From assembly GCA_031261265.1 (NCBI GenBank), contig JAISKI010000010.1, positions 1-33,133 of the forward strand: a stretch of 33,133 nucleotides of DNA, read 5' to 3'. This stretch comes from Candidatus Peribacteria bacterium (GTDB lineage Bacteria; Patescibacteria; JAEDAM01; Absconditabacterales; Absconditicoccaceae). The position numbers and the translations under genes are program-made. Shown here one piece after another: positions 18,504-26,737 of the stretch (position 1 is the stretch's first letter; each line of letters begins with the position of its first letter). The notes beneath the pieces are model-generated. The model was not told the DNA's origin, did not search any database, and saw only the letters and a program-made list of their open reading frames with translations.

Positions 18504-18538
18504 ATATAACGAACAAAGAGGTAATTTGTGACATAAAT
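18504..18538 (-). promoter_or_regulatory. Candidate ECF sigma promoter before the Kazal gene
   Basis: Minus strand: ATTTATGTCA, then CAAATTACCTC, then CGTTATAT. TGTCA and CGTT are 17 nt apart, as in the anti-sigma leader. The leader to the Kazal ATG would be about 45 nt. Confidence 0.55.
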
Positions 18539-18630
18539 ACAAAATAAAAAGAAAACGTATATATCTATCAAATTATTCACCATAAAACAATATAAACTCA
18601 TGAAAGGAGAAAATTATGTAATAAAATAAT

Positions 18631-18658
18631 TTGCTTTTACAGGAGAAATTACTATCGT
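18631..18658 (+). promoter_or_regulatory. Promoter of the CYTH-like gene
   Basis: TTGCTT (18631-18636), 16 nt, TATCGT (18653-18658), about 28 bases before the ATG at 18687. Confidence 0.5.
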
Positions 18659-18686
18659 AAATAGGAAATTTATCTCCTCTTAGACT

Positions 18687-19886
18687 ATGGAAGATTCTCT
18701 CAAAAGACTCTCACAACTTCTGGATTTAAAAGGTATTCAGGATTCAGAAATTGAGGGGATTCTCTGAAAACTTAAAAAATCCGCAAAACAATCCGAGAAG
18801 CAATCAGCCACCTTTTCCGACAACTTAATTTATGTGCCCATGAATCCGATCGTAAAAGAAGCACAAGACTTGGGAGGGGCAGAAGCCGTAGCATTTGGAT
18901 ATAACGTACTGGGAACTGCTTTTATCAACCTTTTTACAAAAAACACTCTAGCACTCTCTATCGCGGGACCTTTGATAGAAAAAATAGGATTTTTCATTTG
19001 GGAATTAATAAAAGCCATCAAAGAACACAAAAAAACGGGGAAATCGATCGGAAAAGGATTCAAAGAAAATATTGCTAATGGAATAAAAAATCTGCTTGTC
19101 GACATTGGAATCCACGACACCCTCTACGCTCTTTTAATGGCATATGGAATCTCCCACCAACTCTTTGAACCACGAGTATTAGCAATTTTTAGCTTTCTTT
19201 TAGCATTACCACCCGCAATTTTTGTAAAATATTCTGGGAATGAGCTCCTCTACTATCTTCGAAAACAACTAACAAAATGGTATGGATTCAAACGAGAAAA
19301 ATATTACGAAGCCAGATTTATTATCGATTCTTATCCTAATCCTGCAGAACTTTTTCAACAAACAGCAAAAAAATTCTGATTACATCGCCATGAAATTAGA
19401 ACCTACGATGACACCTATTTTCTTCACAATATTCCTATTTTCTCTGAGAGAACCAGAAATATTAAAGTAAGAAAAATCACCGATCTTGCCACTGAGTCAA
19501 TGCTCCGCAATATGGAAATCACCCATCTTTTGCCCACAAAAAAGACAGAGAAAAACAGCATTTTTAATTTTTATTACAGCAAGAAAGAAAAGGGAAGAAA
19601 AGATATTTCTCATGAAAATCTAGATACTCTCCTCCAAAAATTCCCTTATAATAAAAGTATCTGCAATCCCTCCAAACAAATCTCCTTTACGAGGGAAGTG
19701 TATTTTGATAAGGAAATAAGGATCACTCTAGACACCATTACTTCCGTAGTAAACGCTCCAACACTTACCTATGTAATGGAAGTAAAAGTCTATCAGGATA
19801 TTACCGCTCTCATAAAGGTCATGGAATACATCATCGGAAAGGGGAATAAACAGCTCACCACCTATGGAAAATATGACTTAGTATAA
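18687..19886 (+). CDS. Membrane protein with C-terminal CYTH-like domain
   Basis: 399 residues; two UGA codons are read as Gly. The N-terminal part has a charged helix (residues 1-50), an amphipathic region and two or three membrane segments (VLGTAFINLF, IEKIGFFIWELI, and AIFSFLLALPPAIFV). The C-terminal about 170 residues resemble a CYTH / triphosphate tunnel fold: YYEARFIIDSYP at its start, DTYFLHNIPIFSERTRNIKV with RKITD, then REVYFDKEIRITLDTITSV and VMEVKVYQD, and a final GKYDLV. These are the alternating charged strands that line the tunnel. The family binds triphosphates or phosphorylated substrates with metal. The fusion to a membrane part is unusual. The assignment is by pattern and is moderate. 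Confidence 0.55.
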
Positions 19887-19893
19887 TAGAGAA

Positions 19894-19920
19894 CAAAAAA
19901 AGGTAGTACAAAGACTACCT
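19894..19920 (-). terminator. Intrinsic terminator of the zinc-ribbon gene
   Basis: AGGTAGT (19901-19907) and ACTACCT (19914-19920) form a 7-bp stem. On the minus strand it is followed by seven T. It overlaps the stop codon of the minus-strand gene and lies 15 bp after the plus-strand stop. Confidence 0.8.
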
Positions 19921-20236
19921 AATCATTCTTTAATCCAGCATACTCACTACAAGTAGCTTCTGGATCTACTCGTTTTCCATCTTTAAGACACAGACCTTTG
20001 CTCCAAAGCTTTTCTTTCCCTCGTTGATAGTGAGGACAGAATTTACACACTTCAAAGAAAACTGACTCGGAACAATGCTCACAAACAGCATCACCACTTT
20101 GTGGATGAGAACAAATTTCATTTTCCTGATAAAGGATACCCAGTCGGTCCGAACAAAGAGGACAGTGTTCATACTTTTCAACTTCATCAACAGGAATTAT
20201 TTCACCTCCTGATGTCTTCCAATTTTTATGTTTCAT
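19919..20236 (-). CDS. Small zinc-ribbon protein
   Basis: 105 residues with eleven cysteines, many in pairs: CPLC at about 25-28, a later CEHC, CKFC and single C-x-H arrangements. These suggest two zinc-binding knuckles. It starts MKHKNWKTSGGEIIPVDEVE and ends ATCSEYAGLKND. No membrane segment and no internal UGA. Such small ribbons often bind nucleic acid or protein partners, but no specific family is recognised. It is transcribed alone from a promoter about 30 bases upstream and closed by a terminator that overlaps its stop. Confidence 0.75.
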   Translation of the reverse strand: MKHKNWKTSGGEIIPVDEVEKYEHCPLCSDRLGILYQENEICSHPQSGDAVCEHCSESVFFEVCKFCPHYQRGKEKLWSKGLCLKDGKRVDPEATCSEYAGLKND

Positions 20237-20265
20237 AAATGTATATTTTTTGTTTCATGATGTGT

Positions 20266-20293
20266 AATATATTGATTTTTATTTTAATAGCAA
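20266..20293 (-). promoter_or_regulatory. Promoter of the zinc-ribbon gene
   Basis: Minus strand TTGCTA (20288-20293), 16 nt, TATATT (20266-20271). Confidence 0.5.
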
Positions 20294-20307
20294 ACAGAAA
20301 AAAATCT

Positions 20308-21822
20308 CTAACCACTTACATTGATCAGCTCCTTCACCACCTCCTTAATCAGACTTTTCATCTCTTTTTCTATGTCCTCCGTCAATTCCTGCTTTTTTTG
20401 CAAGGATTTTACTAGGGTCTTGTAGCTTTTATCCAGCTTCAAATACAGACTTTCCTCAAAAGCTGAAATGCTGGTCAGAGGGATTTCATTCAGATAGTCA
20501 TTCACGCCCGCATAAATAAGAACGGCTTGCTTGTAAAACGGAATCGGATTTGCATTTTTCTGCTTCAACATCTCTGTCAGCCTTTTCCCTTTTTCGATTT
20601 GCTGATAGGTTTCTTCATCAAGGTCAGAACCGAACTGCATAAAGTTTGCTAATTCACGAAAGGTTGCGAGCTGGATTCTCAGCTTTCCTGCCACCTTTTT
20701 CATCAGCTTCGTCTGAGCATTTCCCCCCACACGAGATACGGAAAGTCCCACATCAATAGCGGGTTTCACGCCAGCATTGAAAAGCTCCGTTTCCAGAAAA
20801 ATCTGACCGTCCGTGATAGAAATGATATTGGTCGGAATATAGGCAGAAATATCGCTATCCAGCGTCTCCACAATCGGAAGTGCCGTCAATGAACCTCCAC
20901 CATTGTCCTTATTCAGCTTTGCAGCCCTTTCTAAGAGGCGAGAATGCAGATAGAAAATATCTCACGGATAGGCTTCACGACCCGGAGGACGACGAAGGAG
21001 CAGAGAAATTTCACGGTAAGCAACGGCGTGTTTGGTCAGGTCATCATAGATAATCAGGACATCTTTGCCCTGCTCCATAAAATACTCGCCGAGCGTACAA
21101 CCCACATACGGAGCGAGATATTGCATCACAGCAGGCGAACTGCTCGGAGCGTCCACTACAATCGTATAGGACATCGCATCTCTCTCTTTCAGAGTTTCCA
21201 CCAATTGTTTCACTTTCGCATCTTTCTGCCCAATGGCGACATAAATCGCTATCACCTCCTTGCCTTTCTGATGGAGAATGGTATCAAGGGCAATGGTCGT
21301 CTTCCCGATTTGCCTATCTCCAATGATGAGTTCCCTTTGCCCTCTCCCTATCGGTGTCATCGCATCAATCGCTTTAATTCAGGTTTCCAACGGGATATTC
21401 ACAGTTTCTCTGGTCATCACTCACGGAGCAATTTTTTCCACCAATCCTCTTTCTTTGCTCGTGATGTTCGTTCCTCCGTCTATCGGATTTCCCAGTCCAT
21501 CTACCACTCTTCCAAGGTATTCTTCGCCAACGGGGATACTCAGCACCACACCCAAAGTTTGCACGGTGTCGCCTTGTTTCAAAGTTTCTGCATCGCCGAG
21601 GACGAGCACTCCGACTTTGTCAGCGGAGAGGTCGAGAATCAGTCCCTTCGTGTGGTTCTCAAATTCCACGATTTCGCTGAACATTGCGTTGTCTAGTCCG
21701 ACTACGGTTGCTACGCCGTCGCGAAGTTCGAGGATTTCGCCTTTTTTGGAAAAGCTCGCTTTGAGGTCAGCTTTTTTGATGCTTTCTTGGATTTGGGTTA
21801 GGAGGTCGGGAGTGTGAGGCAT
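20308..21822 (-). CDS. atpA: F1Fo ATP synthase subunit alpha
   Basis: 504 residues, near the usual 500-515. P-loop GDRQIGKT at 168-175, the same place as in E. coli. [20 protein letters not shown] and [20 protein letters not shown] (with the arginine that reaches the catalytic site) identify alpha rather than beta. Three conserved glycines are UGA codons, including the one in AYPGD. The subunit is part of the F1 head that makes or hydrolyses ATP at the membrane. The normal neighbours atpG and atpD do not follow; a zinc-ribbon gene does. atpH lies 1.2 kb upstream, beyond a small membrane protein and a transposase. It has its own promoter at 21858-21885. Confidence 0.96.
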
Positions 21823-21857
21823 AGTTTGTTTCTGTGGGGTAAAGTGTCGTTGCTTTT

Positions 21858-21885
21858 AAAGTAGGAATTTGGGAGGGGAAAGCAA
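21858..21885 (-). promoter_or_regulatory. Promoter of atpA
   Basis: Minus strand TTGCTT (21880-21885), 16 nt, TACTTT (21858-21863), with AATCAGCCTTTCCTC just upstream, very like the sequence before the promoter at 1077-1104. Confidence 0.5.
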
Positions 21886-21910
21886 GAGGAAAGGCTGATT
21901 TTTTTTGAGA

Positions 21911-21945
21911 AACAAAGAAATCCGTCAAGAGGACAGGACGGATTT
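21911..21945 (-). terminator. Probable terminator of the small membrane protein gene
   Basis: AAATCCGTC (21918-21926) and GACGGATTT (21937-21945) form a 9-bp stem with a 10-nt loop; on the minus strand a T-rich tail (TTTCTTTGTTT) follows. Confidence 0.65.
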
Positions 21946-21962
21946 CAAATTACTTTCAACCA

Positions 21963-22154
21963 TTACATTTTTAATAGCCTAATTTCTTCTTCCAAACGCC
22001 TAATTTTTCTTCTTTTTTTCTCAATCAATTCTCTTCTTTTTTCTTCAATCGATTTTTGCTTTGATCTTGAAAAAGGATTTCCTATGAGGCCATACAGAAG
22101 AGCGACAAAGAATACGATCAGAAAACCAAGTGTAATTTTTACTGATTCATCCAT
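21963..22154 (-). CDS. Small membrane protein with basic coiled tail
   Basis: 63 residues. One membrane segment (residues about 7-25, ITLGFLIVFFVALLYGLIG) followed by a strongly charged helix (EEKRRELIEKKRRKIRRLEE). It looks superficially like a miniature ATP synthase b subunit and sits between atpH and atpA, but it is far too short, has its own consensus promoter and its own terminator, so I do not assign it to the ATP synthase. Function unknown. Confidence 0.65.
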   Translation of the reverse strand: MDESVKITLGFLIVFFVALLYGLIGNPFSRSKQKSIEEKRRELIEKKRRKIRRLEEEIRLLKM

Positions 22155-22231
22155 AATTTTTCACTTTTTAATTTATTTAACATTTTATTTTATACTAACA
22201 AGAAGCTATTTTTGCTCTCATTAATAATTAC

Positions 22232-22259
22232 ATTATACATAATAACAATAGAAAGTCAA
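22232..22259 (-). promoter_or_regulatory. Consensus promoter of the small membrane protein gene
   Basis: Minus strand TTGACT (22254-22259), 16 nt ending in TATG, TATAAT (22232-22237). The leader is about 70 nt. Confidence 0.85.
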
Positions 22260-22267
22260 GTGGAAAT

Positions 22268-22302
22268 TCAAAAAAAAGTAGGTGTTTTTTAGAAATACAC
22301 CT
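22268..22302 (-). terminator. Intrinsic terminator of the RAYT gene
   Basis: AGGTGT (22280-22285) and ACACCT (22297-22302) form a stem; on the minus strand it is followed by AC and eight T. It lies 48 bp after the transposase stop. Confidence 0.75.
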
Positions 22303-22350
22303 CTGAAATGGTTATATGTTCCAATGGATTTCTTTTCTAAACCCCTTCGC

Positions 22351-23001
22351 TTATATTTCTACCCAAAATTGGTCATCTTTTCGTTTCTTCGGGTTATTTT
22401 CTATGTATTCTGCAATGTTGTAATGGGATATTTCATTGCGAATGATATGTTCATAATAATTGCGTTGCCATAATTTACCATCAAACGGTTGCCGATTTTT
22501 GGTTTTTACACCACGAATGTATTCGTTTGTGGTCATTGTTTTGAACCATCATATCACACGATGTAATGGATTAGGGCAACCACACAGGGTTGCCCCTACG
22601 CGTTCGTCCAATATATTCATATTTTCATTGTCCGTTTTTCCCATATTGTTTTCTGGTAGGGGCGAACCTGTGTGTTCGCCCAATGTCGGTTCGTTATTAG
22701 GGCAACCACGCAGGGTTGCCCCTACAAATCCGCCAACATTTTTTCCCGTATTCACAATAATTGCGTGAAAATGATTTGGCATCACACAATACACCTCTGT
22801 TGCAATATCTGGAAATTTGTTTGATAATTCCAAATACCATTTTTCAATCATTTTTCCTGCGTCGTTCAATATCATTTCATCATTGATAATTTCTCCGAAT
22901 AAATGTTCACGGTTCTGTACACAAATGGTAATGAAATATTCCCCAGCCTGTGAATAATCATATCCTGATAGACGAATCGAATGGCGATGATACAACGGCA
23001 T
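22351..23001 (-). CDS. REP-associated tyrosine transposase (RAYT), Y1/HUH family
   Basis: 216 residues from ATG 23001 (MPLYHRHSIRLSGYDYSQAG); an earlier in-frame start at 23073 would add 24 untypical residues. The HUH motif PNHFHAI has His77 and His79, and the catalytic tyrosine is Tyr182 or Tyr183 in LWQRNYYEHIIRNE, which is followed by AEYIENNPKKR. The family cuts and joins single-stranded DNA at short palindromes with a GTAG foot. A UGA codes Gly151. The linker between HUH and tyrosine (about residues 92-145) is encoded by three REP-like palindromes, which makes it longer than usual. No insertion-sequence ends are obvious. It lies between atpH and the small membrane gene. Confidence 0.9.
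22570..22599 (-). repeat. REP-like palindrome 5, inside RAYT gene
   Basis: Read on the minus strand it begins GTAGGGGCAACC and ends GGTTGCCCTAAT, translated as part of GATLCGCPN. Confidence 0.8.
22656..22684 (+). repeat. REP-like palindrome 6, inside RAYT gene
   Basis: Read on the plus strand it begins GTAGGGGCGAACC and ends GTTCGCCCAAT, with a short TGTGT loop, opposite in orientation to its two neighbours. It is translated as GEHTGSPLP. Confidence 0.8.
22696..22725 (-). repeat. REP-like palindrome 7, inside RAYT gene
   Basis: Minus strand begins GTAGGGGCAACC and ends GGTTGCCCTAAT, nearly identical to copy 5 with one loop difference, translated as GATLRGCPN. Confidence 0.8.
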
Positions 23002-23065
23002 TTTATATATGATGAATTGTGATATAAAAATCCGAATTTGTGGGGTTTCAAACAAATCTCCTCTT

Positions 23066-23518
23066 CTATCCAAATATCTTCTTCAAATCTTTCTCTAAAC
23101 TTCTTTCATATGACAAATTGCCTCATTTCACTTTCAAACCTATCTCGTCATCCACAGAAACAGAAAAATCTGCCTGCTTGAACTGCTTTTTCAACTCTTT
23201 TTCAAGGGAAAGATTCACTTTCTCATTCGGCGAGGAAATCGTGAAATGCGACTGCACAACTTCCGCGTAGGAAGCAACGAGGTTCAAAAGGGATTTTACG
23301 GACTTTTTCGTCAGCTTTTTATGCTGAATGAGGAGAGAAAGGAGGGTGGAAGTGATAGGAGAAATCTTGTGAATGCACTTTTGAAAAGCGGGAGTTTGGA
23401 GTTGGTAAGGTCCGTAGAGTTGAAGGAGTTGGTCTAGGATTTTGATAATGGGAAAAAGCTGTGTGGCAGGGAGGGAGGAGAGATAGGTCTGGTAGAAGGA
23501 TTTTGTGGTGAGGTACAT
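23066..23518 (-). CDS. atpH: F1Fo ATP synthase subunit delta (AtpH-like)
   Basis: 150 residues, shorter than the usual 170-180. The first two thirds are helical as in the delta/OSCP N-terminal domain (TKSFYQTYLSSLPATQLF, and HKKLTKKSVKSLLNLVAS). The C-terminal region LEKELKKQFKQADFSVSVDD then EIGLKVKGGNLSYERSLEKD then LKKIFG matches the delta pattern of a strand with a pair of glycines, S-x-x-x-x-L and a final hydrophobic helix. The glycine before GN is UGA. Delta joins the F1 head to the peripheral stalk. Its usual order before atpA is kept but interrupted by about 1.2 kb. The identification is by pattern plus context. Confidence 0.68.
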
Positions 23519-23562
23519 AGTGAAGGTATAGGAAAGAGAAAGTGAAAATCAACCCAGGGATT

Positions 23563-24168
23563 CTACACTTTAATCACATACGTCTCCTTGCTCTCTTTTC
23601 TACAACTTGCTGGTTTGAAAACCTTGATATTTTTCCCTCCAAAAAGTTTTTTCATCTGAGCAATATATTCATCAAATCACGGTCCCATAAAGATTTTTGT
23701 ACAGAATTTTCCTGCTGGTTTGAGATATTTTTCGTACATCCACATCGTTTCTTCCAAAAGTGCAATAGACCTCACCGCATCAATTTCCTTATCGCCGATC
23801 GTATTTGGAGCCATATCCGACTGGATAAAATCCACCTGTGCTTCTTCTACCTGATGAGAAAGCAGAATTGCATTAACTTTGTCTTGCTCCGTCACATCTT
23901 GAGCATAGGTGAACATCCCAGGAAGAGTGATTTCTACTTTTTTCAAATCAAATCCAATTACCTGATAATTCTTCACATGCATTTTTTGAAGCTGTGCAAC
24001 CGTGTATTGCATCCGACTCCCTGGAGCACAACCGATATCTAGCACCGTTTTTGTGTCTTTGGTAATCAAATGAAATTTATCCTGAATTTCTTCCAGTTTA
24101 AAAGCACTACGGGCTTTATATCCTTCTTTTTTCGCTTTTTTGAAATAGAAGTCGTAGGGATTATACAT
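23563..24168 (-). CDS. rlmE: 23S rRNA 2'-O-ribose methyltransferase RlmE/FtsJ
   Basis: 201 residues, about the family length. ARSAFKLEEI carries Lys24, LDIGCAPGSRMQY is the S-adenosylmethionine-binding loop, SDMAPNTIG carries Asp118, FCTKIFMGPG carries Lys158, and SCRKESKETYVIKV carries the last Glu: the K-D-K-E tetrad of RlmE. The enzyme methylates U2552 of 23S rRNA in E. coli. Gly164 is UGA, without which the protein would lose its last 37 residues. The Gly-Ala-Ala-Pro-Gly loop of most homologues is Gly-Cys-Ala-Pro-Gly here. It precedes atpH on the same strand by 44 bp. Confidence 0.88.
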
Positions 24169-24265
24169 ACAGATTTTTTTCTTAATGAGATAAACTAGAG
24201 GAAAGTATAAAAAAGCTGACTAAAAATGCAAATTAGATTTCATAAAAGATATTTTACAGATTCTA

Positions 24266-24293
24266 TTGACTTTTAATAGCATATATGTAATAT
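24266..24293 (+). promoter_or_regulatory. Promoter of the KEP-rich membrane protein gene
   Basis: TTGACT (24266-24271), 16 nt ending in TATG, TAATAT (24288-24293), about 35 bases before the ATG. Confidence 0.75.
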
Positions 24294-24328
24294 AGCGATA
24301 CAAATATAATCTTTAATAAAAAAAAATT

Positions 24329-24610
24329 ATGGCAAGTTACGGAAAAAAAAGCGGAGCAAAATTTTGGGGCTGGGTAATCCTAGTTCTTGGTATTTATATT
24401 GCAGGGGGGCTCACACTCCCTCCAATGATAAAAAATGCCAAAGGGTGGGCAATTGAGAAACTTTCGGACACTCCGAAAGAAACCCCAAAAAAAGAAGAGC
24501 CGAAAAAAGAGGCTCCCACCGCCCCCAAGGAAGAAGAAAAGGAGACCGTCAAGGACGAGATTCCTAAAGAAGAGGCTTCAAAAGAAGAAGCCCCCACTCA
24601 AGTGGAGTAA
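24329..24610 (+). CDS. Small membrane protein with Lys/Glu/Pro-rich tail
   Basis: 93 residues. A short basic N terminus (MASYGKKSGAKF), one membrane segment (about 13-31, WGWVILVLGIYIAGGLTLP), then a long low-complexity tail of KKEE, PKKE, KEEEK and KEEAP repeats. Topology suggests the tail lies outside the cytoplasm or, if reversed, spans a gap to a partner as in TonB-like or pilus-associated anchors, but no domain identifies it. It has its own consensus promoter and a terminator 5 bp after the stop, so it is a stand-alone, probably well-expressed gene. No internal UGA. Confidence 0.75.
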   Translation: MASYGKKSGAKFWGWVILVLGIYIAGGLTLPPMIKNAKGWAIEKLSDTPKETPKKEEPKKEAPTAPKEEEKETVKDEIPKEEASKEEAPTQVE

Positions 24611-24615
24611 AAATC

Positions 24616-24650
24616 AAAAAACTGATAACGTATATGTCTATCAGTTTTTT
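24616..24650. terminator. Bidirectional intrinsic terminator
   Basis: AAAAAACTGATA (24616-24627) and TATCAGTTTTTT (24639-24650) form a perfect 12-bp stem including the A/T tails, serving the plus-strand gene. Confidence 0.85.
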
Positions 24651-24659
24651 ACTTAATTA

Positions 24660-24702
24660 AAATATATAAAAGTCCAACCACCTGAATAGAGGCAATTGGA
24701 CT
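24660..24702 (-). terminator. Terminator of the two-TM protein gene
   Basis: Minus strand AGTCCAA (24696-24702) pairs with TTGGACT (24671-24677), with extra pairing of GCCT to AGGT inside, followed by TTTATATATTTT. Confidence 0.65.
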
Positions 24703-24715
24703 GTAAAAATACCAA

Positions 24716-25141
24716 TTATAAGAGTCTGGAATATTCTTCCACCATACTCTTGGTAATGCGAGAAGGTTTGAAAATAATCTCCCGTAGTTGCCTTTTTCTC
24801 TCTGTAAGTTCATCTTCTTTCCCAACCCATTTTGCATCCACAATAGACAAATGTTCAAGTCGCTCAAAAGCTAAATCTCGCAACCTCGGAGGCATCTTAC
24901 GATCTGTTGGGAAAATTTTACTAAGGGGAGTAAAAATAAGGAGTCCTAGAAGGATAAATACCGATATCGATATCTCATTAAACCCCAAAGAAAAATAAAA
25001 TTTTAGAATACCTATCAACGCGAGCGTAAAAAGGATTATCCACCCCCAAGACCTCGCAACTTTCCAAACTTCTCTTTTTTTCCATTTCTTTTGTAGTTCC
25101 AACAAAAGTTCTAATTCAGTCTTTTCACTTTTTGTTTCCAT
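24716..25141 (-). CDS. Hypothetical protein with two membrane segments
   Basis: 141 residues. A charged N-terminal coil (METKSEKTELELLLELQKKW), then two membrane segments (SWGWIILFTLALIGILKFYF and ISVFILLGLLIFTPL) as a hairpin, then a basic, helical C terminus (TERKRQLREIIFKPSRITKS) in the cytoplasm. The family is not recognised. No internal UGA. It is closed by a terminator 14 bp beyond the stop. Confidence 0.7.
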   Translation of the reverse strand: METKSEKTELELLLELQKKWKKREVWKVARSWGWIILFTLALIGILKFYFSLGFNEISISVFILLGLLIFTPLSKIFPTDRKMPPRLRDLAFERLEHLSIVDAKWVGKEDELTERKRQLREIIFKPSRITKSMVEEYSRLL

Positions 25142-25223
25142 ATTTTTGTAATTTTAGAGTTTATGTATATATTTAGGTATACATACTACACATTATCCAC
25201 AAAAATACAATACAAAAAAACTA

Positions 25224-26003
25224 CTATCTTTTATTCTCAACCGTACTAACTAATTTTGAAAGATCCAAGAGATAAATTCTATCATTCCCCCTTTTTTGCA
25301 TCACTTCAAAAGAAGAAACCTTCAAGACCTTGTCTACTACAGAAACAGCAACCCTCTCTGGAGGAATCTCCACAGCATCTTCACATGCTTTCAAAATTCC
25401 TTGATCCAAAAGCTCATCAAAAGAAAAGGTTTCTAATAAGGTTTTCAAAGGAGCACTTTCTCCATACTTCAGAATAAGAGGGTCTAACAGTTTTTTACGC
25501 TCCTCATAAAGAGCTTTTTGTTCCTTCTCTCTCGCCTCCTTAACTATTTTTTCCAGATTTCCCTTTTCCCACGGAAGAATCCTGTATCAATCTTCTAAAT
25601 TACCAGAATCCGAATAGACCTCCAAAAACGTTGCAGGTAAAGGAGTAGGACTTACCATCTTCAATACACGAAAAAGTGCCTCCTTAGTGATAGTTCTACG
25701 AGATATTTTACCACAAACCAAATTCCCAACCGTATTGATAAAAAGATGAGGTCCATCTGATAATGAATTAATGGTATATTCTAGTTTTTCACTACCCTTT
25801 CGTAAATCTGCCAACGTAAGTTGTGGAATAGCAACCAGAGCGTTATAAAAATCTAATACATAGTCTATCACTTCCTCCTTATCGCTTCATTTTATGAACT
25901 TACCTTTCTTTTGTGTAAGGGCATCCAAAAGTTCTGTGACACGATATTTCACACCAGGATCCAAAAAATCATAGGTAGTACTGGAAAGATTATTATTTTC
26001 CAT
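25224..26003 (-). CDS. Hypothetical cytoplasmic protein
   Basis: 259 residues from ATG 26003 (MENNNLSSTTYDFLDPGVKY); two UGA codons read as Gly join what would otherwise be separate pieces. Mostly helical with repeated charged stretches (LEKIVKEAREKEQKALYEER) and a C-terminal part with PPERVAVSVVDKVLKVSSFE then MQKRGNDRIYLLDLSKL. No signal peptide or membrane segment. Not recognised. A good promoter lies 37 bp upstream. Confidence 0.7.
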
Positions 26004-26039
26004 TGAATAAGAGAAAATAAAGATAAAAATCTGAATAAG

Positions 26040-26067
26040 GTTATATTAATCAGCAAGTAAAAGTCAA
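26040..26067 (-). promoter_or_regulatory. Promoter of the 259-residue gene
   Basis: Minus strand TTGACT (26062-26067), 16 nt, TATAAC (26040-26045). Confidence 0.75.
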
Positions 26068-26145
26068 GACAATATGTGTATAACAGTAGCATAAAATACA
26101 TTCAATAATACTTTCAATAGAAATAGAAGAGATTTTGCTTTCCCG

Positions 26146-26173
26146 TTGCATTCACAGGGCAAAACGCTATCTT
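26146..26173 (+). promoter_or_regulatory. Promoter of the NYN gene
   Basis: TTGCAT (26146-26151), 16 nt, TATCTT (26168-26173), about 32 bases before the ATG. Confidence 0.55.
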
Positions 26174-26205
26174 GTAGTCAGTTTTTAACCCTCTCAATCC
26201 AATTT

Positions 26206-26694
26206 ATGAAGAATTTCTCCTTTATTGACTGACAAAACTTGAATTTATGAATAAAATCCCAAGGTTTTGAAATCGATTATCGTAAATTAAGATTATATCT
26301 AAAAAATAAATATTTTGTAGATACTGCTTTTCTATTTCTTGGTTTTGTAGAGGGGAATCAGAAACTTTATACAAAACTTCAGAAAGCTGGTTTTATTCTT
26401 ATATTTAAACCAACTATTGCTTATAAAAGGGATGGAGTAGAAGTTGTGAAAGGGAATGTTGATGCTGAATTAGTATTACGAGCAGCGGCTAGAGAATTTA
26501 ACAATTATGATAAAGCGATTATTATCAGCTGAGACTGAGATTTTTGTTGTTTGATTGAATTTTTAATTGAGAATGATAAATTATTGAAAGTATTAACACC
26601 AAATAATAAATTTTCTAGCTTGTTAAGGAAATTCTATAAACATATAATTGTGATTACAAAAACAATTATTGATAAAATAAAATTAGATAAATAA
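26206..26694 (+). CDS. NYN-domain (PIN-like) nuclease, DUF88/LabA type
   Basis: 162 residues. It is invisible under the standard code because four UGA codons interrupt it. FIDGQNLNLG at the N terminus carries Asp8 and Asn11, KGNVDAELVLRAA carries Asp86, and IIISGDGDF carries Asp110 and Asp112: the acidic metal site of the NYN domain. Gly9, Gly15, Gly109-type positions and the glycine of SGDGD are UGA, exactly where the family has glycine. The fold cleaves RNA; target unknown. It is a single-domain, cytoplasmic protein. The neighbouring DUF3800 gene encodes another nuclease-like fold, but the two are not in one operon. Confidence 0.88.
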
Positions 26695-26737
26695 AAAACA
26701 GGACGCGGTGTTCGGTCGAAACCTTTGACCTTCCTGT
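26692..26737. terminator. Hairpin after the NYN gene
   Basis: ACAGGA (26698-26703) pairs with TCCTGT (26732-26737), and GGTC with GACC inside. A run of A precedes it, so it would work best as a terminator on the minus strand; on the plus strand it lacks a poly-U tail. Confidence 0.4.

Noticed and set aside
20944..21696. 250-codon open frame on the plus strand
   Set aside because: It is antisense to atpA and reflects that gene's codon use; the composition is not protein-like and no motif is seen.
21963..22154. Small membrane protein as atpF (subunit b)
   Set aside because: Only 63 residues, on the wrong side of atpH, with its own promoter and terminator.
22570..22725. Three similar repeats at close spacing, CRISPR-like at first sight
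   Set aside because: Orientations alternate, spacers are unequal, each unit is a self-complementary palindrome translated inside the RAYT gene, and there are no cas genes.
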